The notes: generated from the sequence alone by a model not told the origin. A DNA stretch of 47,874 bases from DAIUFH01 sp036844705 (GCA_036844705.1 DAIUFH010000007.1:1-47874), one strand, 5' to 3'. Shown: positions 1-8,792, counted from the first letter of the stretch. Made by a program: numbers and translations.

Positions 1-47
1 CCAATATTTACGTGTGGTTTACTTCTATCATATTTTTGTTTTGACAT
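1..47 (-). CDS. tuf: Elongation factor Tu, N-terminal fragment (cut by window edge)
   Basis: Only the first 15 or so codons are inside the window. The reading MSKQKYDRSKPHVNIG is the characteristic EF-Tu amino terminus that leads into the first GTP-binding loop. The ATG at 45-47 follows a strong ribosome binding site, AAGGAGGAG, at about 55-65. EF-Tu delivers aminoacyl-tRNA to the ribosome in the cytoplasm. It lies downstream of sigH and tRNA-Thr, an order common in Firmicutes, where tuf is followed by rpmG-secE-nusG. The identification rests on a short stretch, but that stretch is highly distinctive. Confidence 0.9.
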   Translation of the reverse strand, partial: MSKQKYDRSKPHVNI

Positions 48-121
48 CTGTTTTTCTCCTCCTTAAATATATTAATCGCTAGTAAACTCTACCGGGTGTT
101 CCTTATAGATTGTATGTATGG

Positions 122-194
122 AGCCCGCGACCGGACTTGAACCGGTGACCTCTTGCTTACCATGCAAGTGCTCTACCTGCTGAGCTACGTGGGC
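122..194 (-). tRNA. tRNA-Thr (anticodon GGT)
   Basis: A full cloverleaf can be drawn on the minus strand: acceptor GCCCACG/CGCGGGC, D arm GCTC/GAGC, anticodon loop ATGGTAA (anticodon GGT) on a CTTGC/GCAAG stem, and T arm ACCGG-TTCAAGT-CCGGT. Two features are odd. The acceptor has an A5-C68 mismatch, and CCA is not encoded, unlike the tRNAs at the other end of the window. It sits between sigH and tuf and is probably processed from their transcript. Confidence 0.93.
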
Positions 195-231
195 TTACAG
201 TAAGATATTTTACTATTAAACAACTCTCCTG

Positions 232-885
232 TCAACAGTTAGAATCGTTTTTAGTCAAATACCTTTCCAGCTTCCTTTTTACCCTTTGTAACGCATTATC
301 AATGCTTTTTACATCCCTATTTAAATCCTCAGCAATTTCCTGATAAGTTTTTCCATCTATATAAGACATTAAAACTTCCATTTCCAATTCACTTAGTATT
401 TCACCTATTTTACTTTCCATTATATCCATATCTTCCCTACCTATGAAAAGCTCCATTGGATCTGTTGCCTTGTTGCCTGAAATCATATCCTCAAGTGTTC
501 TTTCAGATTCTTCTTCATAAACAGGTTTATTTAGTGATACATAAAAGTTTAAAGGAATATGTTTTTGCCTTGTTGCTGATTTAATAGCAGTAATAATCTG
601 CCTAGTAATACAAATTTCTGCAAAAGATCTAAAGGAAGTGAGTTTTCCCTTATCATAATCCCGTATTGCTTTATAGAGTCCAATCATACCCTCCTGTACG
701 ATATCATCGTTATCGGCTCCTACTAGGAAATATGCTCTTGCTTTTGTGCGTACAAAGCTTTTGTATTTAGAAATTATATATTCCAAAGCTCTAGGATTAT
801 CGGACTTGGCAAGTTCAACTACAACCTCATCATCCATGGTTTTAAAATTTTGTGTATCAAAATTTTCATGCAATCCAAAAACCAT
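232..885 (-). CDS. sigH: RNA polymerase sigma-H factor (sporulation/stationary phase)
   Basis: SigH directs transcription at the onset of sporulation and in stationary phase. The protein matches the B. subtilis SigH pattern throughout: a region 2 core with FLVGADNDDIVQEGMIGLYK, then CITRQIITAIKSATRQKHIP, and a region 4 helix-turn-helix YQEIAEDLNRDVKSIDNALQ near the C-terminus. I place the start at the ATG at 885, giving 217 residues against 218 in B. subtilis. It has a G-rich ribosome binding site (GGGGGGA) at a good distance, whereas the upstream GTG at 918 is preceded only by AAGG with no spacing. The gene precedes tRNA-Thr and tuf, and the NYN-nuclease gene lies upstream. Confidence 0.95.
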   Translation of the reverse strand: MVFGLHENFDTQNFKTMDDEVVVELAKSDNPRALEYIISKYKSFVRTKARAYFLVGADNDDIVQEGMIGLYKAIRDYDKGKLTSFRSFAEICITRQIITAIKSATRQKHIPLNFYVSLNKPVYEEESERTLEDMISGNKATDPMELFIGREDMDIMESKIGEILSELEMEVLMSYIDGKTYQEIAEDLNRDVKSIDNALQRVKRKLERYLTKNDSNC

Positions 886-975
886 CAAGTTTCCCCCCAA
901 CCCAACAATAACATCCACCTTAGTGAATGAAATATCCTAGCATCATTATAAATAATCTAGCATTTTAAGTCAAGG

Positions 976-1506
976 TTATTCACTGGATTCATTCCAATCC
1001 CTTAACTTAATTAATGCTTCTTCATCAAGGCTCGTAAGCTGTAAATTGTTTTTTTGATTAACATCTTTTCTTTTTCTTTTTATAGCCTTTTTTGCATTAA
1101 TAATTTCTACTTCAAGCTCCCTTGCAGATATCCTTGTACCTCCTCTGGACAAAATAATTTGCTGCTCCATCCAGTCGGAGGTAGCTACTCGAATCCTTTT
1201 TACTCTTCCAACATCATTAAGGGTTTTTTCTATAAAATTGTCGGCAGTTTCATCTTCTTTAGTGTATACGGTTCTAACTCCTTTATAGACTTCCTGTCCT
1301 CCGGAATTGCCTTTTACCAAATGTGCATCGAAAACAACAATAATTATAATCCCTGAATAATGCTGGTACTCAGACAATATCTCAAGAAGCTCTATTCTTG
1401 CTTCTTCAAGGCTATAACTCGATTTTTCTTTTAATCCCTCCCAAGAATTAATAATATTATATCCATCTACAAATAAATATTCCTTGGGTCTATTTTTTAT
1501 CTTCAT
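976..1506 (-). CDS. rae1: NYN-domain ribonuclease, YacP/Rae1 type
   Basis: A 176-residue protein beginning with a PIN/NYN-type strand that carries an acidic residue, YLFVDGYNIINSW, followed by VVFDAHLVKG and an ADNFIEKTL stretch with further acidic residues expected at a metal-dependent nuclease centre. In B. subtilis the homologue YacP/Rae1 enters the ribosomal A site and cleaves mRNA during translation. The C-terminus is lysine/arginine rich. The start overlaps the end of rlmB by 17 bases and has only a weak ribosome binding site, suggesting translational coupling. The order rlmB-yacP-sigH is conserved in Firmicutes. The function is known for the family and inferred here. Confidence 0.88.
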   Translation of the reverse strand: MKIKNRPKEYLFVDGYNIINSWEGLKEKSSYSLEEARIELLEILSEYQHYSGIIIIVVFDAHLVKGNSGGQEVYKGVRTVYTKEDETADNFIEKTLNDVGRVKRIRVATSDWMEQQIILSRGGTRISARELEVEIINAKKAIKRKRKDVNQKNNLQLTSLDEEALIKLRDWNESSE

Positions 1507-2236
1507 AATTCTGTCTGACCACTTCGTATATTAGTATTGACGCCGCAGCAGATGCGTTTAATGATGAAACCTTACCCATCATAGGTATTTTTATTAAAAC
1601 ATCACATTTTTCCTTTACTAGCCTAGAGATTCCCTTTCCTTCATTACCAATGACTAATGCTATAGGTCCTTTAAGAGATGAACTAAAATAATATTCTTCT
1701 CCATCCATATCAGCTCCATACACCCACAATCCCTGTTTCTTTAATTCTTCAATTGTAGAAGAAATATTAGTCACATTTGATATCAGCATATGCTCTACAG
1801 CTCCTGCAGAAGCTTTGTAGACAGTTTGGTTCACCATGGCAGATCTTCTCTTTGGAATAACAATTCCATGTACTCCTGCACTTTCCGCTGTACGGATAAT
1901 AGCTCCCATATTATGGGTATCCTCTATTCCGTCGAGAATGACTACAAAAGGAGATTCTTCTTTGCTCTTTGCAAGCTTAAGGATATCATCTAATGTCGAA
2001 TATTCAAAGCCAGTTACCAGTGCCACCACGCCCTGATGAGCATTGCCTCCAGCCATTGAGTCAAGTTTCTTCTTGTCCACCTCTTGAACTATTATATTCT
2101 TGTCTTTAGCCATACCAAGGATTTTATTGATGGAGCCGTGAAGATCACCCTTTAAAATATATAATTTATCTATTTGCCTGTCAGATTTCAGCAATTCCAA
2201 AACAGGATTTCTCCCAACTACATATTGCTCGTTCAT
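1490..2236 (-). CDS. rlmB: 23S rRNA (guanosine-2'-O-) methyltransferase RlmB, TrmH family
   Basis: A SPOUT-class methyltransferase of 248 residues that uses S-adenosylmethionine to 2'-O-methylate a guanosine in the 23S rRNA peptidyl-transferase region. Residues 1 to about 75 form the small substrate-binding domain (YVVGRNPVLELLKS). The catalytic domain follows, with motif 1 DGIEDTHNMGAIIRTAESAG, motif 2 VIGNEGKGISRLV, and motif 3 IPMMGKVSSLNASAAASIL, which forms the knotted cofactor site. The ATG follows GAGAGGATTGAGTAA. Clustering with cysS and mrnC (both RNA related) is typical of Clostridia and Bacilli. Confidence 0.93.
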   Translation of the reverse strand: MNEQYVVGRNPVLELLKSDRQIDKLYILKGDLHGSINKILGMAKDKNIIVQEVDKKKLDSMAGGNAHQGVVALVTGFEYSTLDDILKLAKSKEESPFVVILDGIEDTHNMGAIIRTAESAGVHGIVIPKRRSAMVNQTVYKASAGAVEHMLISNVTNISSTIEELKKQGLWVYGADMDGEEYYFSSSLKGPIALVIGNEGKGISRLVKEKCDVLIKIPMMGKVSSLNASAAASILIYEVVRQNYEDKK

Positions 2237-2252
2237 TTACTCAATCCTCTCT

Positions 2253-2404
2253 TCAATTCACAATTCATAGTTCACAGTTCAGAGTTCACAATTAAAAGAT
2301 TAAAACCGAGATTCTTCACTTACGCTCAGATTGACATCCTGTGAACATTGGGGATGGTTCTTTTTGTTTTTTTGTCTTATTCTAAATTGTGAATTGTGAA
2401 TTAT
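2253..2404. repeat. Dispersed repeat copy with inverted ends (rlmB-thyX gap)
   Basis: The left edge holds runs of TTCACAATTCATAGTTCACA and the right edge holds the inverted form AATTGTGAATTGTGAATT, enclosing a copy of the second repeat type (CCGAGATTCTTCACTTACGCT, then CAGATTGACATCCTG). The two ends could pair. There is no ORF. The same two motifs recur at 6763-7042, 8793-8905, 41040-41190 and 47631-47705. Confidence 0.8.
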
Positions 2405-2408
2405 CTAC

Positions 2409-3170
2409 TTAAATTTCCCTAAATTTCTCTCTAACCTCCACTATTTTCCCACATGTCATCTTTCCTTCAGGACACGGGCCACTTATACAGCCTGGGCCTG
2501 CATTTTTAAATAATATGGGATAAACCTTTTTAACTTCCATTAACATCTGAATTGCCAACTCTCTTATTTCCCATTGAGCCCTGTTACAGCATCTCAATCT
2601 AAAGAAATTCAACAACGATCTGGTATTCATAGTAAATACTATTTTAGTTTCACATGCATTAGGGAAAATATACCTAGCATCCTCAATAGCTTCCTTTTCA
2701 GCCTTCTGTTTAGCGTTCTTTTCACTCAAGCCCTCAGAAATATATCTATTATAATGCTCTTCAAATAAAAGAGACGATATTTCATCATAATACTTTTGAT
2801 CTTGTTCCATTGCCCTTACAAAAAGCTTTTTAGCTCCTTCGTTTTTTTCTATATGAGGCGGTACTATATATTCAAATTGACTTAGCCTTACATATCTCTG
2901 CGACTGCTGAGAATAGCTTGCTATTCTGTGTCTGACAAGCTGATGAGTTAGTGTTCTGGATACACCTTCTACTCCAAATGTAAAACTAACATGCTCTATT
3001 GGACTTTCATGGCCCATATCCATCAGATGGTTTAAAAATGAATTTATTCTATCTTCAGTTAATCCTTCTTCAATTTCACTAATTCCAACAGGTGAATAAC
3101 ACAGTTTTGCAGCTGAAGCCACTAAGCTTTCCCCATCTGGCGTATATCTAAGTAGTTCTACTTTTAGCAT
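2409..3170 (-). CDS. thyX: Flavin-dependent thymidylate synthase ThyX
   Basis: ThyX makes dTMP from dUMP with methylenetetrahydrofolate and reduced FAD, so it does not oxidise folate as ThyA does. The ThyX signature RHRX7S is present as RHRIASYSQQS at about residues 80-90. HESPIEHVSFTFGVEGVSR precedes it, and FRLRCCNRAQWEIRELA near the C-terminus matches the family's nucleotide-binding part. The length (253) is normal. The ATG follows GGGGATAAT. It lies 13 bases downstream of mrnC in the cysS-mrnC-thyX-rlmB series, an order seen in many Clostridia. Confidence 0.95.
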   Translation of the reverse strand: MLKVELLRYTPDGESLVASAAKLCYSPVGISEIEEGLTEDRINSFLNHLMDMGHESPIEHVSFTFGVEGVSRTLTHQLVRHRIASYSQQSQRYVRLSQFEYIVPPHIEKNEGAKKLFVRAMEQDQKYYDEISSLLFEEHYNRYISEGLSEKNAKQKAEKEAIEDARYIFPNACETKIVFTMNTRSLLNFFRLRCCNRAQWEIRELAIQMLMEVKKVYPILFKNAGPGCISGPCPEGKMTCGKIVEVREKFREI

Positions 3171-3183
3171 ATTATCCCCACTT

Positions 3184-3603
3184 TCAAATTTCTAGTCCTA
3201 TAATGTAATTAAATACTTCACGTATTCTTTCATCTTGATTTGTAAGATATAAATACCCTAACAAGCATTCAAAACCCGTAGCATATTTATAATCAATAAG
3301 CTCTGAATTCTTTGGAGAGGAATTTGTCTTTGTATTGCGGCCTTTCTTCACATAACCCAATTCCTCTTCTGTTAATAATTCCTCAATACCATGTATAGCA
3401 TCAGCCTGAGCCTTAGCTCGTACATATTTGGTCGTATTTTTATGTAGCTCATTTACATTTAAACTCTTATTAAGCACATAGGTTCTTATCAATAATTCAT
3501 ATACAGCATCACCTATATACGCAAGCTGTAGTGGAGAAAGCATCATAATGTCTTCTCCACTTAATTTTGAGTTGGCACTTCTAAAAACATTTATATTTTT
3601 CAT
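3184..3603 (-). CDS. mrnC: Mini-ribonuclease III (23S rRNA maturation)
   Basis: MrnC is an RNase III-like enzyme without a double-stranded RNA-binding domain that trims precursor 23S rRNA. The catalytic helix YIGDAVYELLIRTYVL and the second acidic helix, with GRNTKTNSSPKN followed by YKYATGFECLLGYLYL, are visible. I chose the ATG at 3603 because it has an AAAGGA site seven bases upstream and gives 139 residues, close to the family's roughly 140. A GTG at 3621 would overlap cysS and has poorer spacing. The ATG begins two bases after the cysS stop, so translation is probably coupled. Confidence 0.92.
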   Translation of the reverse strand: MKNINVFRSANSKLSGEDIMMLSPLQLAYIGDAVYELLIRTYVLNKSLNVNELHKNTTKYVRAKAQADAIHGIEELLTEEELGYVKKGRNTKTNSSPKNSELIDYKYATGFECLLGYLYLTNQDERIREVFNYIIGLEI

Positions 3604-3605
3604 AT

Positions 3606-5003
3606 TCAAATCCTTTTCCACTTAACTCCACTTGTTGTATCTTCAAGTATAATACCCTTTTCTTTTAAATTATCTCTGATTTCATCTGCCAATTTGAAAT
3701 TCTTATTCTTTCTTGCCTCAGTTCTCTTTTCTATGAGTTCATTTATTTCATCTTCTAACATTTCGTCATTCTTGCTTAAAATACCTAAAACTTTTGCAAG
3801 CTCAATCATTGTATTATAGGTATATTCTATTAGATTCTTACTTATAAAGTCATTTAATTTACTATTTGCAAATTTTGTTAATTCGAATAAAGCAGAAACA
3901 GCATCTGCAGTATTTATATCATCCTCCATACTTGAAACAAAACTATCCTTAAATTTATCAACTTCTTTTATTAAGGTTTTTTCCTCTTCATTTAATTCTC
4001 TCTCTTCTGCTTTCTTTAGCAAAAATTCAAGGTTCTTTTTGCAGTTATATAATCTTTCCAACCCATTTTTATTTTGATTCATGACATCCCTGCTAAAGTT
4101 GATAGGAGACCTATAGTGAGCTGATAACAAGAAAAATCTTAGTACCTCTAAATCATATTCCTTGCTTACTTCCCTAATTGTAAAAAAGTTTCCCAAGGAC
4201 TTTGACATTTTTTGATTGTCAACAGTAATCATTCCATTATGAAGCCAGTAATTTGCAAATGGCTTCTCATTTAAGGTTTCCGACTGGGCTATCTCATTTT
4301 CGTGATGTGGAAATTGTAAATCCTCTCCACCCGAGTGTATATCTATTGTTTCACCCAACAATGTCTTTGCCATTACTGAACATTCTATATGCCAACCTGG
4401 CCTACCCTTTCCCCATGGGCTATCCCAAGATGGTTCTCCTTCCTTTTCTCTTTTCCATAGAGCAAAGTCCATAGGATTTCTTTTTTCATCACTAACATCT
4501 ACTCTTGCACCACTTATTAAATCATCTATATTCTTTTTAGAAAGCTTCCCATAGTCTTCTGCTCTTTCAATACTAAAGTAAACATTGCCGTTTACGTTAT
4601 AGGCGGCACCCTTCTTTTCAAGTCCGCTTATAAATTCAATCATTTGAGATATATAGTCTGTAGCCTTTGGATTCAAAGTGTCATATTCATATAGATTCAA
4701 TCCCTTTGCATCAGTTATAAATTCTTTTATATACCTTTCAGCAATACTTTTTACCGTAGTTCCTTCGTCATTTGCTTTGTTTATTAATTTATCATCAATA
4801 TCAGTAAAATTTACTACAAATTTAACATCATAGCCTTTATATATAAAAAATCTTCTGAGAGTATCAAATATTACCAATGGTCTGGCATTTCCAACATGTA
4901 TAAAATTATAAACTGTAGGTCCGCAATTGTACATAGTTACCTTGCCTTTTGTAATTGGTATAAACTCTTCCTTTCTTCTTGTCAATGAGTTATATAATTT
5001 CAC
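3606..5003 (-). CDS. cysS: Cysteinyl-tRNA synthetase
   Basis: A class I aminoacyl-tRNA synthetase that charges tRNA-Cys. The first signature is IHVGNARPL in YNCGPTVYNF...HVGNARP, where the Cys of YNCGPT is a zinc ligand. GWHIECSVMA and SGGEDLQFPHHENEIAQSE supply the remaining Cys and His zinc ligands, and the second signature is KMSKSLGN. I take the GTG at 5003 as start: it encodes MKLYNSLTRRKEEF, the usual CysRS beginning, and AAAGGA lies nine bases upstream. The in-frame TTG at 5012 touches that site. No complete T-box precedes the gene. Confidence 0.96.
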   Translation of the reverse strand: MKLYNSLTRRKEEFIPITKGKVTMYNCGPTVYNFIHVGNARPLVIFDTLRRFFIYKGYDVKFVVNFTDIDDKLINKANDEGTTVKSIAERYIKEFITDAKGLNLYEYDTLNPKATDYISQMIEFISGLEKKGAAYNVNGNVYFSIERAEDYGKLSKKNIDDLISGARVDVSDEKRNPMDFALWKREKEGEPSWDSPWGKGRPGWHIECSVMAKTLLGETIDIHSGGEDLQFPHHENEIAQSETLNEKPFANYWLHNGMITVDNQKMSKSLGNFFTIREVSKEYDLEVLRFFLLSAHYRSPINFSRDVMNQNKNGLERLYNCKKNLEFLLKKAEERELNEEEKTLIKEVDKFKDSFVSSMEDDINTADAVSALFELTKFANSKLNDFISKNLIEYTYNTMIELAKVLGILSKNDEMLEDEINELIEKRTEARKNKNFKLADEIRDNLKEKGIILEDTTSGVKWKRI

Positions 5004-5131
5004 CTTGATCAATCCTTTCTAATATATTTCAATCGATACCTTTGGTCAAATATCACTGTTGAGCACACAACAAATTCGCAGTTCACAATTATACGTCAAT
5101 ATTCAATGTAAATTATATGTACTATAAAAAA

Positions 5132-5160
5132 TCGCCTCTAAAAAAATAGAGACGACTTCA
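5132..5160 (-). terminator. Rho-independent terminator after gltX
   Basis: On the minus strand the stem TCGTCTCTA/TAGAGGCGA (nine pairs, one G-U) with a T-only loop is followed by TTTTTT. It should end the gltX transcript, so cysS needs its own promoter in 5013-5130; I see only weak candidates there. Just upstream (5161-5190) the sequence AATAGGGTAGGTTGAAG sits where a T-box would sit. Confidence 0.8.
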
Positions 5161-5244
5161 ACCTACCCTATTCATTAGGTTCAGTTCAAAGGTTTACTTT
5201 TATTGTTATTTTACATTATATTTTTATATCTTTCAATAGGACAC

Positions 5245-6720
5245 TTAATTATTTAATATTTTGCTAATTCTTTTAATCAGTTTATCTTTTCCTAATAAAT
5301 AAATTATATTAACTAATTCCGGTCCATGTTCACTACCAGTAATAGCAACCCTAGTTGGCATAAAAAGATTCTTTCCTTTTATTCCAGTAGCTTTTTGAAT
5401 GGTCTTCATAAAAGTTTTTGCATTTTCCATATCTATTTCATCCACATTATTTAATTCTTCTACTATTGCAGCCATTAACGCAGGAACCTGATCACCTTTT
5501 AGTAACTCCTTCGCACCTTCATCTACCACTTCTATCTCATCATCGAAAATAAATTCAACCTTTTCAACTATTTCCTTTATAGTAGATATGCTTTCCTTAA
5601 CAGTATCTATTAACAAATATAGCCATTCCTTATTTTCTACAGCAAATTTTTCATCAATATAATTCGCTTCAATTAAATAAGGTATAGCGAGTTCGGTAAT
5701 TCTTTCAACAGATGAAGACCTTATATAGTGCCCGTTGACCCAGTCTAATTTATCCTTGTCAAATATACCGCCTGTTTTTGAAACCCTGTCAAAGCTAAAT
5801 TTTTCGACCATTTCATCTAAGGACAAGATTTCTTCATTGTCATCAGGACTCCACCCTACCAAAGCAAGGTAATTAATCAATCCACCTGGCAAATATCCAC
5901 TAGCCTTAAAATCCTCTACTGAAACATCACCCTGACGCTTCGATAATTTCTTTCTATCTTTATTGAGTACTGTCGGTAAATGTACATATTCTGGTTTTTC
6001 CCAACCAAAAGCTTCATAAAGAAATATATGCTTTGGAGTAGAAGGTAACCATTCTTCTCCTCTTACTATATGGGTAATTTTCATCAAATGATCGTCAACT
6101 ACAACAGCCATATGATAAGTAGGGAATCCGTCTGACTTCAACAATACCTGATCGTCTATATCATTTGTATTTATGACTATATCTCCCCTAACAAGATCAT
6201 GAAATTTAATATCCATATCATGAGGCAACTTAAGTCTTACTACATGCTCTTCTCCATTAGCAACTCTTTGTTTTGCTTCTTCTAACGGTATATTTCTGCA
6301 AAAACCATCATATTTAGGTACAAGACCCTTTACTTTCTGCTCATCACGTACTGCATCAAGCCTTTCCTTAGAGCAAAAACAATAATAGGCATGACCATTT
6401 TCAATTAATTCTTCAACATATTTTTTGTAGATATCTAGTCTTTGTGACTGAATATATGGTCCATATTCGCCCTTTTGTACAACCTTATGATCCTCCACAA
6501 ATACACCTTCATCATATTCAACACCAGCCCATTTTAAGGATTGAATTAAATTTTCAATAGCACCTTCAACAAATCTAGTTTGATCCGTATCCTCTATTCT
6601 TAAAATGAACTTCCCATTATTATGTTTTGCATAAAGATAATTATATAGCGCTGTCCTTAGTCCTCCAATATGCAAGTAGCCCGTAGGACTAGGTGCAAAT
6701 CTTACTCTTATGTCACTCAA
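5245..6720 (-). CDS. gltX: Glutamyl-tRNA synthetase
   Basis: A class I synthetase of 491 residues with the first signature in FAPSPTGYLHIGGLRTALYN (residues 8-27) and the second as KLSKRQG. A GluRS-type cysteine-containing insert (YYCFCSKERLD) is present. In bacteria without GlnRS, this enzyme also charges tRNA-Gln with glutamate for later amidation; no glnS is in this window, so that remains open. The start is a TTG at 6720 with GGAGGTG at a normal distance, and the protein begins MSDIRVRFAPS as in relatives. It is followed by a strong terminator. Confidence 0.96.
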   Translation of the reverse strand: MSDIRVRFAPSPTGYLHIGGLRTALYNYLYAKHNNGKFILRIEDTDQTRFVEGAIENLIQSLKWAGVEYDEGVFVEDHKVVQKGEYGPYIQSQRLDIYKKYVEELIENGHAYYCFCSKERLDAVRDEQKVKGLVPKYDGFCRNIPLEEAKQRVANGEEHVVRLKLPHDMDIKFHDLVRGDIVINTNDIDDQVLLKSDGFPTYHMAVVVDDHLMKITHIVRGEEWLPSTPKHIFLYEAFGWEKPEYVHLPTVLNKDRKKLSKRQGDVSVEDFKASGYLPGGLINYLALVGWSPDDNEEILSLDEMVEKFSFDRVSKTGGIFDKDKLDWVNGHYIRSSSVERITELAIPYLIEANYIDEKFAVENKEWLYLLIDTVKESISTIKEIVEKVEFIFDDEIEVVDEGAKELLKGDQVPALMAAIVEELNNVDEIDMENAKTFMKTIQKATGIKGKNLFMPTRVAITGSEHGPELVNIIYLLGKDKLIKRISKILNN

Positions 6721-6762
6721 AAAAATACACCTCCGTTATTTACCATATATTATATTATACCA

Positions 6763-7042
6763 GTTCACGATTTACAATTCACAATTCACAGTTCACAATT
6801 ATAAACTCAAGATGCTTCGCGTTGCTCAGCATGACAAAACCCCAGATTCTTCACCTTGTTTAGAATAACGAAACAGTCATCCTGAGACGGACAAAATTAA
6901 CCTAACCTCCGAAGGATCTCGGGTTTGCTACAATTAAAGCAGACATTCTTCACTCTTAGTTCTTAACTCTTAGCTCTTAACTCTTAGTTCTTAGTTCTTA
7001 ACTCTTAGTTCTTAGTTCTTAGCTCTTAACTCTCAGTTCTTA
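6763..7042. repeat. Composite dispersed-repeat region (gltX-proS gap)
   Basis: This 330-base gap has no gene. It contains, in order: a TTCACAATTCACAGTTCACA run (about 6763-6800); copies of the second repeat type, including CCCAGATTCTTCACCTTG; an opposite-strand copy (GTCATCCTGAGAC ... CCTCCGAAGGATCTCGGGTT); and from about 6955 to 7040 a head-to-tail array of short units of the form CTTAGTTCTTAACT. The array has irregular units and no spacers, so it is not CRISPR-like. The oppositely oriented copies could fold together. Confidence 0.85.
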
Positions 7043-7048
7043 GCTGGT

Positions 7049-8770
7049 TTATTTAAACCCTGCTTTTACAAATTCATCTAACACTAAATCTTTCACAGTA
7101 TCAGCATTAATCTCAGTCTTATCATCTGAACTTCTTAAGGAGTATTCTACTATATTCTCTCCTGCTAATTTACCAACTGTTACTCTTATTGGTATTCCGA
7201 TTAGGTCCCTATCCTTGAATTTAACCCCTACTCTTTCATTTCTATCATCAAGTAATACCTCATAACCTTGCTTTGTTAATTCATTATATAACTTTTCACC
7301 TAATGATATTTGTTCTTCGTTCTTAATATTAACTATTGTAATGATTACATGATATGGAGCTACAACCAATGGCCAAATAATTCCATTGTCATCATGATAT
7401 TGCTCAACTATTGCTGCAACACTTCTAGTAACTCCTACGCCATAGCTTCCCATAACAAATGATTTCTCTTTGCCATTTTCATCTAAGAACTTAGCACCCA
7501 AGCTATCACTATATTTTGTACCAAGTTGAAATATATTTCCTACTTCAATTCCTCTATCCATTTTTAGAGATGCATCGCACTTAGGACAAATATCTCCTTC
7601 CATTACTAACAACAAATCATCTACAATTTCCCCATTAAAATCTCTTCCATAGTTCACATTCTTTAGATGGTAGTCTGTCTCATTTCCACCGACAACTATG
7701 TTCTTCATCTTTGTAATTCTAGAGTCTACTAACAGTCTAGCTTTTTTACTTAGCCCAACTGGACCTGTAAAACCTTTATTAGCTCCTGTAATGTCTTTTA
7801 TTACTGACTCATCTGCTAATTCCAGCTCATGACCTCCAATTCCTAGATAATTTGCAAGTTTGACCTCGTTTAACTCTCTATCTCCAGGGATTATAGCAAC
7901 AACAGGTTTACCAGCAGCCATATATACTAATGCTTTACCAAATTCTGATTTTTCCATACTCAAAAACTCATTCAGCTCTTCTATGGTTTTTACATCTGGA
8001 GTATGAACCTTTTCCATTTCCAACATTTCTAAAGAATTTTCTTCAACTCTATATACCACTTCTGCTTTTTCGTCTGTAGCAGCATAATCGCAATGGTCAC
8101 AATATGCAATTAGTCCCTCACCAACTTCACTCATTGCAGTAAATTCGTGAGAAACTTTCCCGCCCATTGCTCCTGTGTCTCCCTGAACTACCTTGTATCT
8201 TAATTTCAATCTTGTAAATATCTTATCATAAGCATCCCACATTACCTGATATGACTTTTTCAACCCTTCTTCATCAACATCAAAGCTATAGGCATCCTTC
8301 ATTATGAATTCTCTGCCTCTCATAAGTCCAAATCTTGGTCTTTTTTCATCTCTATACTTAGTTTGAATCTGATAGATATTTAATGGCAATTGTTTATAGG
8401 ATTTTATTTCATCCTTAATAACTGAAGTGAAATATTCCTCATGTGTTGGTCCTAGGCAAAACTCCCTTTCATTTCTGTCGATAACCTTCCACATCTCAGG
8501 TCCAAAATTCTCCCATCTTCCTGAAGCTTCCCATAATTCTTTTGGTTGCAATGCCGACAACAAAAATTCCTGAGAACCAGCAGCATCCATTTCTTCTCTA
8601 CAAATTTGCTCTACTTTTCTAATTACTTTATAACCCAACGGAAGATAAGTATATACCCCACTTACCAACTTTCGCATCATACCAGCCCTTAGTAGCAACT
8701 GATGACTTGGAATCTCAGCCTCAGCAGGTACTTCTCTTAAAGTTGGCATATACATCTTTGACATTTTCAT
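7049..8770 (-). CDS. proS: Prolyl-tRNA synthetase (bacterial type with editing insertion)
   Basis: A class II synthetase of 573 residues. Motif 1 lies around GMMRKLVSGVYTYLPLGYKV, motif 2 around TKYRDEKRPRFGLMRGREF, and motif 3 around VMGSYGVGVTRSVAAI. Between motifs 2 and 3 (about residues 225-405) is the INS domain that clears mischarged Ala-tRNA-Pro, with KALVYMAAGKPVVAIIPGD. The ATG at 8770 follows AAGGAG at nine bases. A T-box leader lies upstream (8979-9205), but repeats at 8793-8905 have been inserted between its terminator and the gene. Confidence 0.96.
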   Translation of the reverse strand: MKMSKMYMPTLREVPAEAEIPSHQLLLRAGMMRKLVSGVYTYLPLGYKVIRKVEQICREEMDAAGSQEFLLSALQPKELWEASGRWENFGPEMWKVIDRNEREFCLGPTHEEYFTSVIKDEIKSYKQLPLNIYQIQTKYRDEKRPRFGLMRGREFIMKDAYSFDVDEEGLKKSYQVMWDAYDKIFTRLKLRYKVVQGDTGAMGGKVSHEFTAMSEVGEGLIAYCDHCDYAATDEKAEVVYRVEENSLEMLEMEKVHTPDVKTIEELNEFLSMEKSEFGKALVYMAAGKPVVAIIPGDRELNEVKLANYLGIGGHELELADESVIKDITGANKGFTGPVGLSKKARLLVDSRITKMKNIVVGGNETDYHLKNVNYGRDFNGEIVDDLLLVMEGDICPKCDASLKMDRGIEVGNIFQLGTKYSDSLGAKFLDENGKEKSFVMGSYGVGVTRSVAAIVEQYHDDNGIIWPLVVAPYHVIITIVNIKNEEQISLGEKLYNELTKQGYEVLLDDRNERVGVKFKDRDLIGIPIRVTVGKLAGENIVEYSLRSSDDKTEINADTVKDLVLDEFVKAGFK

Positions 8771-8792
8771 AAAATCACACTCCTTGATATCA

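Noticed and set aside
6955..7042. Array of short repeats that might be a CRISPR
   Set aside because: Units are about 8-14 bases, irregular and head-to-tail with no unique spacers, and there are no cas genes.
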